Source of the DNA: Meloidogyne chitwoodi
Taxonomy: Eukaryota > Nematoda > Chromadorea > Rhabditida > Meloidogynidae
Length of the DNA stretch: 64,000 nucleotides
Direction of reading: 5' to 3'
Assembly (NCBI GenBank): GCA_015183035.1
Contig: JACZZP010000006.1
Location: 2,108,001-2,172,000 of the forward strand
Part shown: positions 1-14,100 of the stretch, in pieces
How positions within the stretch are numbered: the first letter of the stretch is position 1
How the letters are laid out: every line of letters starts with the position of its first letter
Made by a program: the position numbers and the translations under genes
Notes under the pieces: generated by a model
Database searches by the model: none
Told to the model about the DNA's origin: nothing
Seen by the model: the letters and a program-made list of their open reading frames with translations, nothing else

Positions 1-442
1 AATTTGTCTGATGGAGGTTTTTCTATTATTATTGATGTTGAAGGATATTTAGTCTGTGAAATTTATTTTTTTATTAAAAATTAAATAATTGAAAAGTCTA
101 AAGGTATAGGATTCCTCACGTTTAGAAAATATTTAATATTTTAGTTTTTGTCGTTTTTTATGAATAATTAAAATAATTGGACAAAATGTCCAATAACAAA
201 AATGTCCGTAAATATAATTAATCCGCAAAAATATAACGAAACTAAAACATTTGCAAGTCAGAAATATTAAATGAATTAAGTAACACAGACATTACTCTCC
301 CCCTATATTTAATTTAAAAAATAAATAAAAAAACCTCTCTAAATTTAACACAAATTCCAGGTGTTGGATGTATTGTCCATGTTTCATCATTCCTTTCTTC
401 CTCTTTTTTACCAACAATTTTTAATTGATCTTTACTCAACAT
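1..442 (-). CDS. Unidentified gene, N-terminal exon(s) running off the left edge
   Basis: On the minus strand an ATG at 442 opens 36 codons to a possible GT donor after 335. A possible acceptor at about 54 opens 17 more codons that leave the window in a compatible phase. The first exon contains the string TWTIHPTPGICVK, which loosely resembles the start of a PIH1 domain (I-x-P-x-P-G-F-C-I-K). The second exon does not look like the expected continuation, so the family is not established. Bases 181-235 in the putative intron carry GTCC and TCCGCAAAA words also seen elsewhere in the window. It could be chance coding potential. It lies downstream of the YIPF5-like gene on the same strand, about 180 bp after its stop. 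Confidence 0.3.
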
Positions 443-619
443 TTCTAAAGAAAAATTGCTTAAAATTAATTAAATAAAAATATTTCAAAATGGTAAATAA
501 CATAAAATTGGACATTTTGTCAACTTCAAAAAAATCCGTCATTTTTATTATTAAACAATTTTAACACAATTTAAATAAAAATAAATAAATTTTAGAATCA
601 AAAAATTTTTTTTTCTTTC

Positions 620-2036
<1,417 letters not shown>

Positions 2037-2267
2037 TATAAAATAAAATGAATCTAAAAAAGTTGCTAAAAATTTAAAAATTAAAGTAAAAAACAAAAAA
2101 AAATTAAAATAAAAGTTTGATAAACCAAAAACTCTATTAAGATTTTTATTCCGACGTGTCCTGACATTTTTGTAAAGCGACATTTTAATACTTAATGGTT
2201 TTCTCAACTAATCGCTGATTTTCCGCAAGCAATCTCTTCTCTTTATCTCTAATTCTCTTTGGTTAAC

Positions 2268-2312
2268 TACTATTTCGCGACAAATCGGCCTGCGACTAGT
2301 CGGGCGTTTTAT
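2268..2312. repeat. GC-rich word GCGACAAATCGGCCTGCGAC
   Basis: A GC-rich 40-base patch sits about 230 bp upstream of the YIPF5-like start. Its core CGGCCTGCGACTAGTCGGGC recurs, partly inverted, upstream of the MIER1-like gene (42968-43076), and a weaker relative (GCGACAAATCAGCCAGCGA) lies at 29452-29470. The rest of 2037-2408 is AT-rich and shows no gene. Confidence 0.45.
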
Positions 2313-2408
2313 TTATCTCTAGTGTCTCTACACTAACAAATTCTTTCGCTGTTTTTACTTCATTTTAATGGCGGATTTTTGAAAAATTAGAGGAGGAACT
2401 GGTTGACA

Positions 2409-3030
2409 AAATTTCTGTTGATTGAGACAGGTTCATTCTGTTTGAAGATGAACCATATTAGCACACTCTATGTTTCTCTTGATGCTTTTTTATACTTCAT
2501 GAGGCTGAGTTTGTTTCTTTGTTTCTAATTTATTTTATTATAATTTTTGCAAAGGTTGTAGAGATTAAAGCTTTATTTTTCAAAACATTGAAAGAGGAGT
2601 CATACGGTCTTTAGTTTTTACTACAAATTTTTTATTTGATCATTTAATATTTTTTCTTTTAAATTCTAGAGCAATGAGGATATCTTTATATATTGAAAGG
2701 GAATGATGTGATAAATGCTTTATCATTTTCCCTGATGTGGATGAGTTAAAACTTGATATTACAAGTATACCAACAAATTAGAAGAGATCACCTCCGTAGT
2801 GTACATCTCTTGCTTTGTCAGTTGATCGTCAAACTTTTTTCGTTGGATCTACAGATAATTTAATTCGTGTTTGGCGTGTTTCTGCTATTCGTTAATTTAT
2901 TATTTTTAAATTGTTATTTTTGAATGATAAAATGAATTTTAATTTTATTAAAAGACATATAATGTTGTTTTCATTTAAAATACTTTTTACACTTGTTTTT
3001 TTTCAACTGATTTTAATAAAACTTTTTTTT
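2409..3030 (+). pseudogene. Decayed genomic duplicate of RACK1 (C-terminal part)
   Basis: This stretch matches the intact RACK1 gene at 52191-53433 (opposite strand) across coding and non-coding DNA. Recognisable pieces are the end of the penultimate exon (GTTTGAAGATGAACCATATT versus GTTTGAAGACAAACCATATT), the following intron, the last exon from 2671, its stop at 2893-2895, and over 100 bases of 3' flank (ATGTTGTTTTCATTTAAAAT is identical). The last exon still reads [11 protein letters not shown] and [11 protein letters not shown], but an internal deletion removes about 20 codons, two in-frame stops follow, and the upstream exon is riddled with deletions. Because the intron and 3' flank are retained, this is a DNA-level copy and not a retrocopy. 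It cannot encode a propeller. Confidence 0.85.
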
Positions 3031-3049
3031 AGCTCATTCAAGACAGTAA

Positions 3050-3626
3050 ATGATTACTGTTAATTTTTCCGTTTCTGTTCCTTTTGACATTTTCGATGGT
3101 CAACATGTTTTTGTGACAGGTTCAAGCAAAAAACTTGGATCGTGGGATGCTCGTAAAGCTCTCAAATTGGAGAAAGACAATGACGGGTTTTTTCTGAGTT
3201 TAGGTTTAAATTTTTAATTTTTTTCAAAGTCACTGGGCTGGATTTATGAAATTTTCAAACGATCCTGTGTTGATGTATCTTTATTTAATTGGCTATTATA
3301 TCAAATCTGAATCGGCAAATGAGAAGATTTTGACTGTTTCAAGATGGGAAGCACTTGTTAAATCCGTATTTTTTTAAAACTATTGACAACTAAGATTATT
3401 TAAAATTTAGCGTTGTTTGACTTCTTCTGAGGTTTATGATCGTGTTCAGTTGCACGATGTTTTTGGTGAAGGGAATTCACTTAATGGAAAATTTTCTGCA
3501 AGTATGAGTCAAATTGATTTGAAAATACCGAACAATTTATCGAAATTGTTGAAGTTGTGCAAGAAGAAGAGATTGAAACAAAAAAGTCTTGCACCTTTCT
3601 ACTTTAATGGAGTTAAGGTTTGTTAA
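3050..3626 (+). pseudogene. Broken N-terminal part of a GPCPD1/GDE5-like gene (CBM20 domain)
   Basis: From the ATG at 3050 the translation reads as a CBM20 starch-binding domain, with the motif VTGSSKKLGSWDARKALKL that is typical of it. The next block reads MYLYLIGYYIKSES and VSRWEALVKS, and a third exon from 3411 reads RCLTSSEVYDRVQLHDVFGE. That order matches the N-terminus of glycerophosphocholine phosphodiesterase GPCPD1. Only 26-32 bases separate blocks one and two, too short for a normal intron, and the phases do not join. No GDPD catalytic domain (HRG...NTxxP-type motifs) is present before the next gene. I therefore call a truncated, frame-broken fragment. An alternative is a short expressed CBM20-only protein with a splice site I misread. 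Confidence 0.6.
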
Positions 3627-4012
3627 ATAATTTGAGATTTTTGTCTAATGGCTAAATGAAAAAATAAATAGCACATTTTTTGATTCAAATTATGTGCTGA
3701 AGCGCTTGTGATGAGTTGTTTTGATGACCACAAAGAGAACTTATATTAACTATTGATTATTATGCGTATTATTACTGCAATTTTATATAATTTCTTAGTC
3801 TAGTGCCGTTTATTTTTAACCTATAAGTAAACTGTTAGGATATTAGCATCTTTATTTGTGTGTTTAATTCTCCATTTTTTAATCTAAGTATATAGTGTAT
3901 ACCCTTACTGAATATTCACGAAATTTATGAATATTCTCTTAATATAAATCATAAATTTAAATATAACTAATTTCTTTTTTAATTTTAAATTTTTTAGAAA
4001 AATAATAAAATA

Positions 4013-5028
4013 ATGGATTCTAAAGATCTTGAGAAAATGATTGAACAAGTGCTGGAAAAATTTATGAAGAGTAAAGATTTTGAGCAAATTATCGAAAAAG
4101 TTGTTGAAAAAGTTTTGGATACAAAACTACTTGCTATTAAAAAATCATGGGAAGAACAACTGTCTGATTTTAAAAAATCATGGGAAGAACAACTGTCTGA
4201 TTTTAAAAAATCATGGGAAGAACAACTGTCTGATTTTAAAAAATCATTGGAAGAAAAACAGTCTGCTATTGATCTATCAATAAATGAGATGAAACAACAA
4301 TTATCTACACATATTGCCAATTGTGATGCAACCGCCACTGTAATTAACAACAACTTTGCTGATTCTACTTATCGTATCAATGCTGCGAATAGGCGAATTG
4401 ATACTGCAAACATTATCCTTGATCGTATGGGGTATCGTTTGGATTTGCAAACAGGGCGTTGTAATACTCAAGAAGAAGCCACACGTATATTAAATGGTCA
4501 AATAATTGAAGTAACTATTAGTTTTTATATGGCTGTTTATTTAGTGTCAGGACGAAACATATTCCGACCAAAATCGGACACTACAGGAAATTTCAAAAAC
4601 AATTCATTTCATTTAATACTTAACGTATATAGGAGTTATGTTAAAATAATAACCAAGAAACATTGGCAGTAGGCTGTAAAGTCAATAGGATCATTTTAAT
4701 ATGCTATAAAATAAGTTATGTGTGTTTTTTGATTCATGAGTTGTCGTTGAAATTTACTCTAGTGTCTGGTGGTATTTGAACAGAAGGTTATTTGCTCCCT
4801 ACCAATTTTATTTTTTAGATTAGGAATCGTGTAAATATAATTGAGCTTCCGCGGCAACAAGAACCTATTCAGCCTGGTCCTCCAGTTGGAGTTCAACAAG
4901 GAATACCTAATGGTCAATTACTTCTTAATGGTGGTGAACAACTCGTTAATGGTCAATTAGAGCCACTTATTGCTGCTGACGATGATTTGGAATTGGAACT
5001 TATCGACGTTGATGAAGATGAAGATTAA
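4013..5028 (+). CDS. Orphan coiled-coil protein with 11-residue tandem repeats
   Basis: I do not recognise this gene. Exon 1 runs 4013-4510 (166 codons). A GTAACT donor and a TTTTTTAG acceptor join it in phase to exon 2 at 4819-5028 (70 codons with the stop), giving 235 residues. The N-terminal half is strongly helical and charged (LEKMIEQVLEKFMKSKDFEQ, then repeats of KKSWEEQLSDF). The middle part, STYRINAANRRIDTANIILD, is also helical. Exon 2 has a proline-rich linker (QQEPIQPGPPVG) and a very acidic tail ending DVDEDED. No signal peptide or membrane segment is visible. The two exons joining in frame argues for a real gene. It lies between a pseudogene region and ATAD1. Function is unknown; a cytosolic or nuclear oligomer is a guess. 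Confidence 0.6.
4138..4258 (+). repeat. 33-bp in-frame coding tandem repeat
   Basis: Three nearly identical 33-base units plus a degenerate fourth encode KKSWEEQLSDF repeated head to tail. The last unit changes W to L and the end to EEKQSAI. Eleven residues is a hendecad, so each unit extends the same coiled coil by three turns. The near-identity of the units points to recent expansion. Confidence 0.9.
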
Positions 5029-5399
5029 AGCACTTAAAAAATAATTTTAAAAGCTATTAAAACATGAAAAAATTTTTGTTCTTTAAAGTAATTTATTTGA
5101 GTATTTTTTGGTTAACTTTATGTGTTTCAGTTTGCTAATTATTTTTAAATTTTATTTTAAATTTTTCTAAAATTTTTACTCCTCTTAAATATAATTTTTT
5201 TAATTTACATAAATAAATGATTATTCTCTAGTTTGATTTTTTATAAAGTATTAAAAACAATTATATTTTAAATATCTTGTTCTTTGAATTTGAATTTCAA
5301 GACCAAGGTTGATTGAACTTGCGAGATACATCGTTTTTTCTTGAAAGTTTCCAAAATTTTTGACCTCTGACTTTCGATTTGTTCAATTTTTTAATTTAG

Positions 5400-7085
<1,686 letters not shown>

Positions 7086-7472
7086 AAATTTTAAAGAAAT
7101 TTTAAATTTTTTTATAAATTGGAGGAAGCTTATTGATTTTTTAAAATAATTTTTGAAATTTTTTTTTAATTTTTTTGTTGAGTTTTTTTAATTATTGAAA
7201 ATATTTAATAAAAAATAAAAATTATAGAAATATAAAAAAATGTTTATTTTTTTTCACTTTATCTAATATTTTGTTTACTTTTTTGGGTGAAAAATCGATA
7301 AAGTATCACATAAAAATGTGTTGTTTATTTTAATAATATTTTTTTTATTTTTCTTGTTATAAATTTTATTTTTTTTCTTTTCTACTTTTTAATTTATTTT
7401 AAAGTTTTTATCTTCTCTTTAATATTTATTAAATTTTAAAAATTTAAAATAGATTTTTTTAATTAAAAAAAG

Positions 7473-10069
7473 ATGCAGTCAAGAAAAGGAATTGTTTGCC
7501 TAAACCGAGGTTTTCTTTTTTTTAATTTTTTATTTCCTTTCATTTTTTAGTTTTTCATCGTTATTTGTCTTCTTTGCCTACTTCTGAACCAAATGGACCT
7601 TTTATGCGTACACAAATTCCTGGACCTGAAAGTAAAAAACTTCGCGAACAAATGGAAACTGTTCATGTATTTTATTAAATAAATTTTATTTTTTTATTAA
7701 TTAATTTTAGCAAGCAACATCAGTCAAATTTTTTGCAGATTATGAAAAATCTTTTGGAAATTATTTAGTTGATGCTGATGGCAATAATTTATTGGTATTA
7801 TTTTTTTAGTTATTTTTATAAATATTTTTAGGATGTTTTTACACAAATTTCTTCTCTTCCGCTTGGATATAATCATCCAGAATTGATTGAAATTGCAAAA
7901 GAAAATCGTTTTCTGGTTAATTTTTAATTTTAAAAATTTTCTTTTACATCGGACTTTTTAGAAACACAAAAATCTTTATTTTTTAAGACCTGTTCAGTAA
8001 GTAGACCAGCACTGGGAGGATATCCAAGAACTGATTTTGTTGAACTTTTAAAAAATTCTTTGGGTAAAGTTGCTCCTCAAGGACTTTCACATGTTCAGGC
8101 AATGCTTTGTGGAACTTCTGCAAATGAAAATGCTATAAAAACAGCTTTTATTCATTATCAAACACGTAAAAGAGGAGGAAAGATTCCAACAAAAGAAGAT
8201 ATGGATAGTTGTATGAATAATGAATTGACTGGAACTCCTAATTTGAGTGTTCTTGGTAATTTTTTATTATTTTCAGAATTTAATAAAAATTCTGATTTTA
8301 ATTCAGAATTCCGATATTTACCCTCAACTTTTTTTACTCAATATTCCAAATAATTTTCTCAGGTTTTAATGGCTCATTTCATGGACGTTCGCTTGGAATG
8401 TTAAGCATAACTCGGTATTTTTTATTATAAAAATTAAATTAAAAAAAAAATATTTTTTTTTAGTTCCAAAGCTATTCACAAAGTTGACATTCCGGTTAAT
8501 TTTATTTTTTTTTAATAATTTTTATTAATTTTATTAACTTTAGGCATTTAAATGGCCAGTAGCCAATTTTCCTCGTTATTTATATCCATTGGAAGAAAAT
8601 AAAAAATATAATGATGAACAGGACAAAAGTATTCTTTTAATTTTTAAATTATATTTTATTAAATTTATAAAATTTTTTAGAATGTTTGGGAGAAGTTATT
8701 GAATTAATCGAGGAAGGCAAACGCAAAGGCACCGAAGTTGCTGCTTTGATTGTTGAGCCAATTCAATGTAAATTTTTTTTCTAAATTTTATTAATTGAGA
8801 AAAGACATTTTTACATTAAAAATAAGATATTTTTTTTGTTTTGTCAAAAATTTAAATTTTTTTTGTCCAAAAATCTCAAGAGTATGGGCCAGATTTTAGG
8901 CTAAAATTTATTTGATTTTTTTAAATATGTTATAAAATTTTAAATATTTCAAAAATCTGGACTATACTTTTTTTAGATTTTTGAGCGAAAAAGCCTTTAT
9001 TTTAATTAATAAATTAATTAAAAAATTTCTTTACCAAATTTTTGAAAATTATTTAAATTTTGGCCCATTCATAAAATTTAAAATATTATAAAAAATAAAT
9101 TAATTTTTATTTTAGGCGAGGGAGGAGATCATCATGCTTCTCCCGCATTCTTCCGTTCTCTTCAAAAAATTTGTGAAGAAAAAGGAGTTTATTTTATTGT
9201 GGATGAAGTACAAACAGGCGGTGGAATATGTGGGACATTTTGGGCACATGAACAGTGGAAATTGCCTTGTAAATTTTTTTTAAATATTTTTTAGGTTTTT
9301 TTTTATATTTTAATTTTTAGCTCCCCCCGATTTTGTTACATTTTCAAAAAAATTGTTGACTGGAGGTTATTATTATAAAGACTCTTTAAGAGTTAATGAG
9401 GTTATTTTTTATTTATTTTTTAATTTTTAAATTTATTTTTTTTTAGCCTTATCGAATTTACAATACGTAATATTAAAAAAAAAAATATTTTTTTTAATTT
9501 TAAATTTTGTCAGATGGATGGGTGAACCAACAAAATTGTTACTTTTAGAAAAAATTGTTGAAATAATTCAACGTGATCAACTTGTCAAAAAGGCAAAAAA
9601 TATTGGAAATTCTCTTTTGTCAGAATTAAAAAAATTTGAAGGCTGCCCAAATTTGGTTTTTTTTTTATTTTTTAAATTTTATTAAATTAAAAAAGACTAA
9701 AAATGCTCGTGGACTAGGCACTATGTGTTCTTTTGATATGCCTAATGCATCAACTCGAGATTTGTTTTTGGACACTGCGATTAATTTGGGATTACATATT
9801 GGTGGTTGTGGTAATTCTACTATTAGGTTTTTTTAATTTTTTAACTTTTGTATTTTTCAAAATGTTAAATACTCGAAATGTCCAATTAAAGAAATTTTGA
9901 TAAAATGTCGAATTAATTTAAAAAAATTTTTTTTTTAATTTTTTTAAAATTTAGATTCCGTCCTGCTCTGATTTTTGAAGACAAACATCTTGATATAACA
10001 GTGAAACTTTTGGAGACAGCATTCGAAAAAATGAAACCTTACAATATTGAATGTACTGATGATTTTTAA
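7473..10069 (+). CDS. ABAT: 4-aminobutyrate aminotransferase, mitochondrial
   Basis: GABA transaminase is a PLP enzyme that converts GABA and 2-oxoglutarate to succinic semialdehyde and glutamate in the mitochondrial matrix (class III aminotransferases). Visible blocks match animal ABAT in order: [116 protein letters not shown] (containing the PLP-binding lysine), [13 protein letters not shown] and [14 protein letters not shown]. The start [12 protein letters not shown] is basic, as expected for a mitochondrial presequence. A dozen or so short introns are present. One junction near 7895-7990 needs a donor at AATC|GTTTTC to keep frame. An intron at 8770-9115 is unusually long and partly self-complementary. 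No inactivating break was seen. Confidence 0.93.
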
Positions 10070-10267
10070 AGAAGTATTAAATAATTAATTAATAATTTTT
10101 TTAATAGTTAGCTTGCAATTTTTTTAGTTATTTTAAAATTTAATTTATAATAAATTAAATTTTTTTATTTAATAAAAAAATTTTGTTTGTAAAATGACTC
10201 TTAATATTTTTTTTAATAATTATTTTAATATTTTTTTAATTTTTTAAAATTTTTTTATTGGACAAAA

Positions 10268-10945
10268 ATGATTGATGAATCATGCCTTTTTGATTCTGAA
10301 GAAGAAGATGAGGAAGAAGCAAAAAAGAAAACACCAGAGGAGAGAAAATATATTTTTAGAAGAGAATTGAGGGCAATGCTTTATGGATTTGGTGATGACA
10401 AGGTTTTTATTTATTTTTTAAATTATTTGGGTTGTTTTCAAGGCATAGACTTCCCAAAAAATTCTTTCCTAATTTTTTGAATTTCTCTTCTGAAATTTTA
10501 AAGAAGTTCGAAATTTCGAATTTTTAAAAAGATTAATTAATTTGTTATAATTTTGGGAATATTTTTCTAAATATTTTCTGATAAAAATAAGAGCTATTAA
10601 ATTATTATCTTCTTTCTTTCATTTTTTTTTTTAATTTTTCTAAAAATATTTATTCAATTTTAGCAACCTTCAGAAAATACTTTAGAAGTTTTAGAACAAA
10701 TTGTAATGGATTATATCAGAGAAGTTTGCCGAAAAGCATTGGAAGTTGGCAAACCTAATCGAATTAATTTGGAGGATATTCACTATTGTAATTTTTTAAA
10801 ATTTAATTTTTTAATCAAAAAAAATTATTTTTTTTAAGTAATTCGTAGAGATCAGAAGAAATTTGGTCGTGTTAAAGAACTTCTTTCGTTAAGTGAAGAA
10901 TTGAAAAGAGCTCGAAAGGCGTTTGATGATGCTAAAGAAATTTGA
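10268..10945 (+). CDS. TAF13: TFIID subunit TAF13
   Basis: TAF13 is a histone-fold subunit of the RNA polymerase II factor TFIID that pairs with TAF11. After an acidic N-terminus (SEEEDEEEAKKKTPEE) the sequence reads FRRELRAMLYGFGDD, the TAF13 hallmark. LEVLEQIVMDYIREV and LEVGKPNRINLEDI then complete the histone fold, and the end IRRDQKKFGRVKELL with EELKRARKAFDDA matches the conserved C-terminus. Three exons are joined by introns at about 10402-10662 and 10788-10838. It starts 199 bp after the ABAT stop and stops 175 bp before DHX35, in the same direction, which fits operon-like packing. Confidence 0.92.
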
Positions 10946-11119
10946 TTTTTCTAGTGTGTATTTTTATATAATATTAAATTTTTTAACATTTTGGCTATTT
11001 TTCACCCACTGACGTTTTGTCGTATTTTCACTTAATGGCATTTTGTCTTGAAATTATTATTTTTTTATTTTCATTTATTTAACTAATTTTTTAAAGATTA
11101 ATTTTTTAACAGAAGAGAA

Positions 11120-14100
11120 ATGGAACATCGATATGGCAATAAAAAACATAACAATACAGGACGTCCACACTTTTTACGGCCAATAGGTTTATTAAAAAAA
11201 TAAAATTTATTTAAATTTAAAAAAAAAAGATGATGATGCCGCCGCTACAATTGTCGACGAAGGTCGCCTAAATTTGGAAAATGATCAGACATCTTCAATT
11301 ATTTATCACAATCCTTTTCTTGCCCTTTCAATACAACAACAGCGTCAACGCCTTCCAATTTCAAAATATAAAAATCAATTACTTTATTTAATTGAAAAAT
11401 ACAAAACTGTTGTTGTTGTAGGTATTTTTTTCTTAATTATATTTCTTTAAGATTATATTTTGATTCCATAATGTTTTTTATTTTTAAAAAAAGGTGAAAC
11501 AGGTTCAGGCAAAAGTACTCAACTTCCCCAATATCTCGCAGAGTTTGGATGGGCAGAAAATGGAATGAAAATTTGTATTACCCAACCTAGAAGGGTCGCA
11601 GCTGTAACTTTAGCTAATAGAGTAGCAGAAGAAATGATGTGTTCTTTGGGTTCTGAAGTTGGTTATGCTGTTCGTTTTGATGAATGTATTTCTGATAAAA
11701 CAAAAATAAAGGTTTTTATTGAATTATTTTTTTAAACTTTTTAATTTAGTTTGTTACTGATGGTCTATTGCTTAGGGAATTAATGAGTGATCCACTTTTA
11801 GAGGTTTATTTAATTTATTTTTTAAGAAAATGATGACATTTCGTCTCATTACTTTTTTTAATTTAAAAAGGCCTATAATGTTGTAATAATCGATGAGGCT
11901 CATGAGCGTTCTGTCAACACAGATTTAGTTGTTGGATTGCTTCGAAAGATTATTGCAATAAGAGATGATCTTCGAATTATTGTTTCTTCTGCTACTATTG
12001 AGGCTGAGGTTTTTTTAATTTTTGGGGTTTTTAAAAAGAAAATCGAAAGTTTTTTTTATTTTAAATGATTTTTGTGTTTTTTATATTATTTTTTTATTTA
12101 ACCCAGCTTTTTCGAGACTTTTTTGAATTAAACGAAGATTTTAATAATTGCCCTGACAAGAATACTGCAACAATTATTTCTGTTGAAGGACGAATGTTTC
12201 CTGTCAAAATATTTTATACTAAAGTGTTTGTTTTGTAAAGGTTTCTTTTAATTATTTTTTTAATTTTTAGAGGAGTTCCTGATTATGTTCAAACAACGGT
12301 CGATACAATTTTGAGATTACATAGGGAAGAACAACCAGGGGATATTTTAGCTTTTCTTACTGGACAAGATGAAGTTGAGAAAGCTTGTAGATTATTAGAA
12401 TCAAGTGTTAAATCGTTGCCTAAAGATTTGGATAAATTGATGGTTCTACCTCTTTATGGAGGTTTTTATTTATTTATTTTAATTTGTTTGGACTTTTTAA
12501 TTATTGGCAAAATGTCCGCAACTATTTTATCCTCAAGTTATATTTTTCTCATAAAAGTCAAATTTCCTTCTTTACACATTTTTTCCTTTCATAAAAATTC
12601 ACATAGGTAGTTTTCAATTATTTTTAGATATGACTTGCGGATAAAAGTTGCGGACTAGCCGCAAAAATGTAAAGTACGTGTATTTTTTAAATTCCACGAA
12701 AATTTTTTTAATTTTAGAAAGTTTATTTAACTTCAGGACTTTCTCCAAAAGAACAATTTCGTGCTTTTGAATCAGCACCATATCAAACAAGAAAAGCAGT
12801 TATTACAACAAATATAGCAGAAACATCTGTTACTATAACTGGAATTGTTTATGGTTTTTTTTTAAATTATTTTTTAATTTTAAAAATTTTTTATTTAGTT
12901 ATTGATTGTGGTTTTGTTAAGATTCGAGTTTTTGGTATATATTTATTTTTTAACTTATTAAAAAAAATTTTTTGATATTTTTCTTCTTCGTGTAGAAGAC
13001 ATGACCCCCAAAATTAAAAAAAATTTTTAATTTAATTTTTTTAGATTCAAAAATTGGAATGGAATCTCTAGTTGTTGTTCCTTGTTCAAAATCTTCAGGT
13101 TTTTTTTTAACTATTTTTTTATTCTTTAAAATTATTTTTAATTTAAAAAGCTGAACAAAGAAAAGGTCGTGCTGGTCGTTTAAGACCTGGGCAATGTTTT
13201 CGTCTTTATCCAGAATCAGAATTTCAAAAATTGAACAATTTCACAATTCCTGAAATTCAACGAGGAGATCTTTCTTCAGTTATTTTAAGGCTAAAAGCTT
13301 TGGGAGTTCAAAATGTTTTGAGGTTTATTATTTATAATTTTATTTATAAAAATAGGGAGATTTTTTTTTTTAATAATTTTCCTTTCTTTTAATTTATCGG
13401 AATGGGATATTCTGTCATTTTTATTTTTTTCTTCAGAAAAATTGAAGGGGCAATATAATATTAATTTTTTGTTTTTATTTAAATTAATAGAGATTATTTT
13501 TTGAATCTTCCTTTTTAAATTTCTTAAATATATATTTATTTAACTTTTTTTAAATAATTTTCAAAAAAAAATTAAAAAAATTTTTTTTTGTTTTTTAAGG
13601 TTTAATTATCTTTCCCGACCATCTTCTGCTGTTATGGTCCATTCTCTTCAAATATTAAATGCTTTAAAAGCAATTGATGATGTTGGATATTTAACAAATC
13701 CTTTAGGTTTTCAAATGGCTGAATTACCTCTTTCTCCTATGCATGCAAAAGCTTTAATTTCTTCAGGTTTTTTTTTAATTTTAATTTTTTTCAATTAAAT
13801 TGAACAAATTTAGCTGAATTTGAATGTTCAAAAGAAATTGCTATAATTGTATAATTTATTTTTTTTCAATTAAATTTAAAATTTTATTTAAAGATCGCAA
13901 TGATGCAAATTAGAGACGTTTTTTATCATCCATTTGGTTCAAAACACAAATCAGAAGTTAATAGACGTTCACTTTCAGTTGAAGAAGGAGATCATTTGAC
14001 TTTGTTAAATATTTTTGATTTATTTATTGAGGTTTTTTTTAATTTTTAAAAATACTTTTGGTGACTTTCTGGCGACTTTTCCCATCCTTTTTTCTTTTCT

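Noticed and set aside
2409..3030. RACK1 copy as a processed retrocopy
   Set aside because: Intron sequence and 3' flanking DNA of the parent are retained, so a reverse-transcribed mRNA is excluded.
7890..8000. Frameshift in ABAT
   Set aside because: Using the donor AATC|GTTTTC and acceptor GTTCAG restores the frame to SRPALGG, so no break is needed.
12224..12275. Stop codon in DHX35 after FYTKVFVL
   Set aside because: A donor at AAAGT|GTTTGT joins in phase to GVPDYV, as expected for the family.
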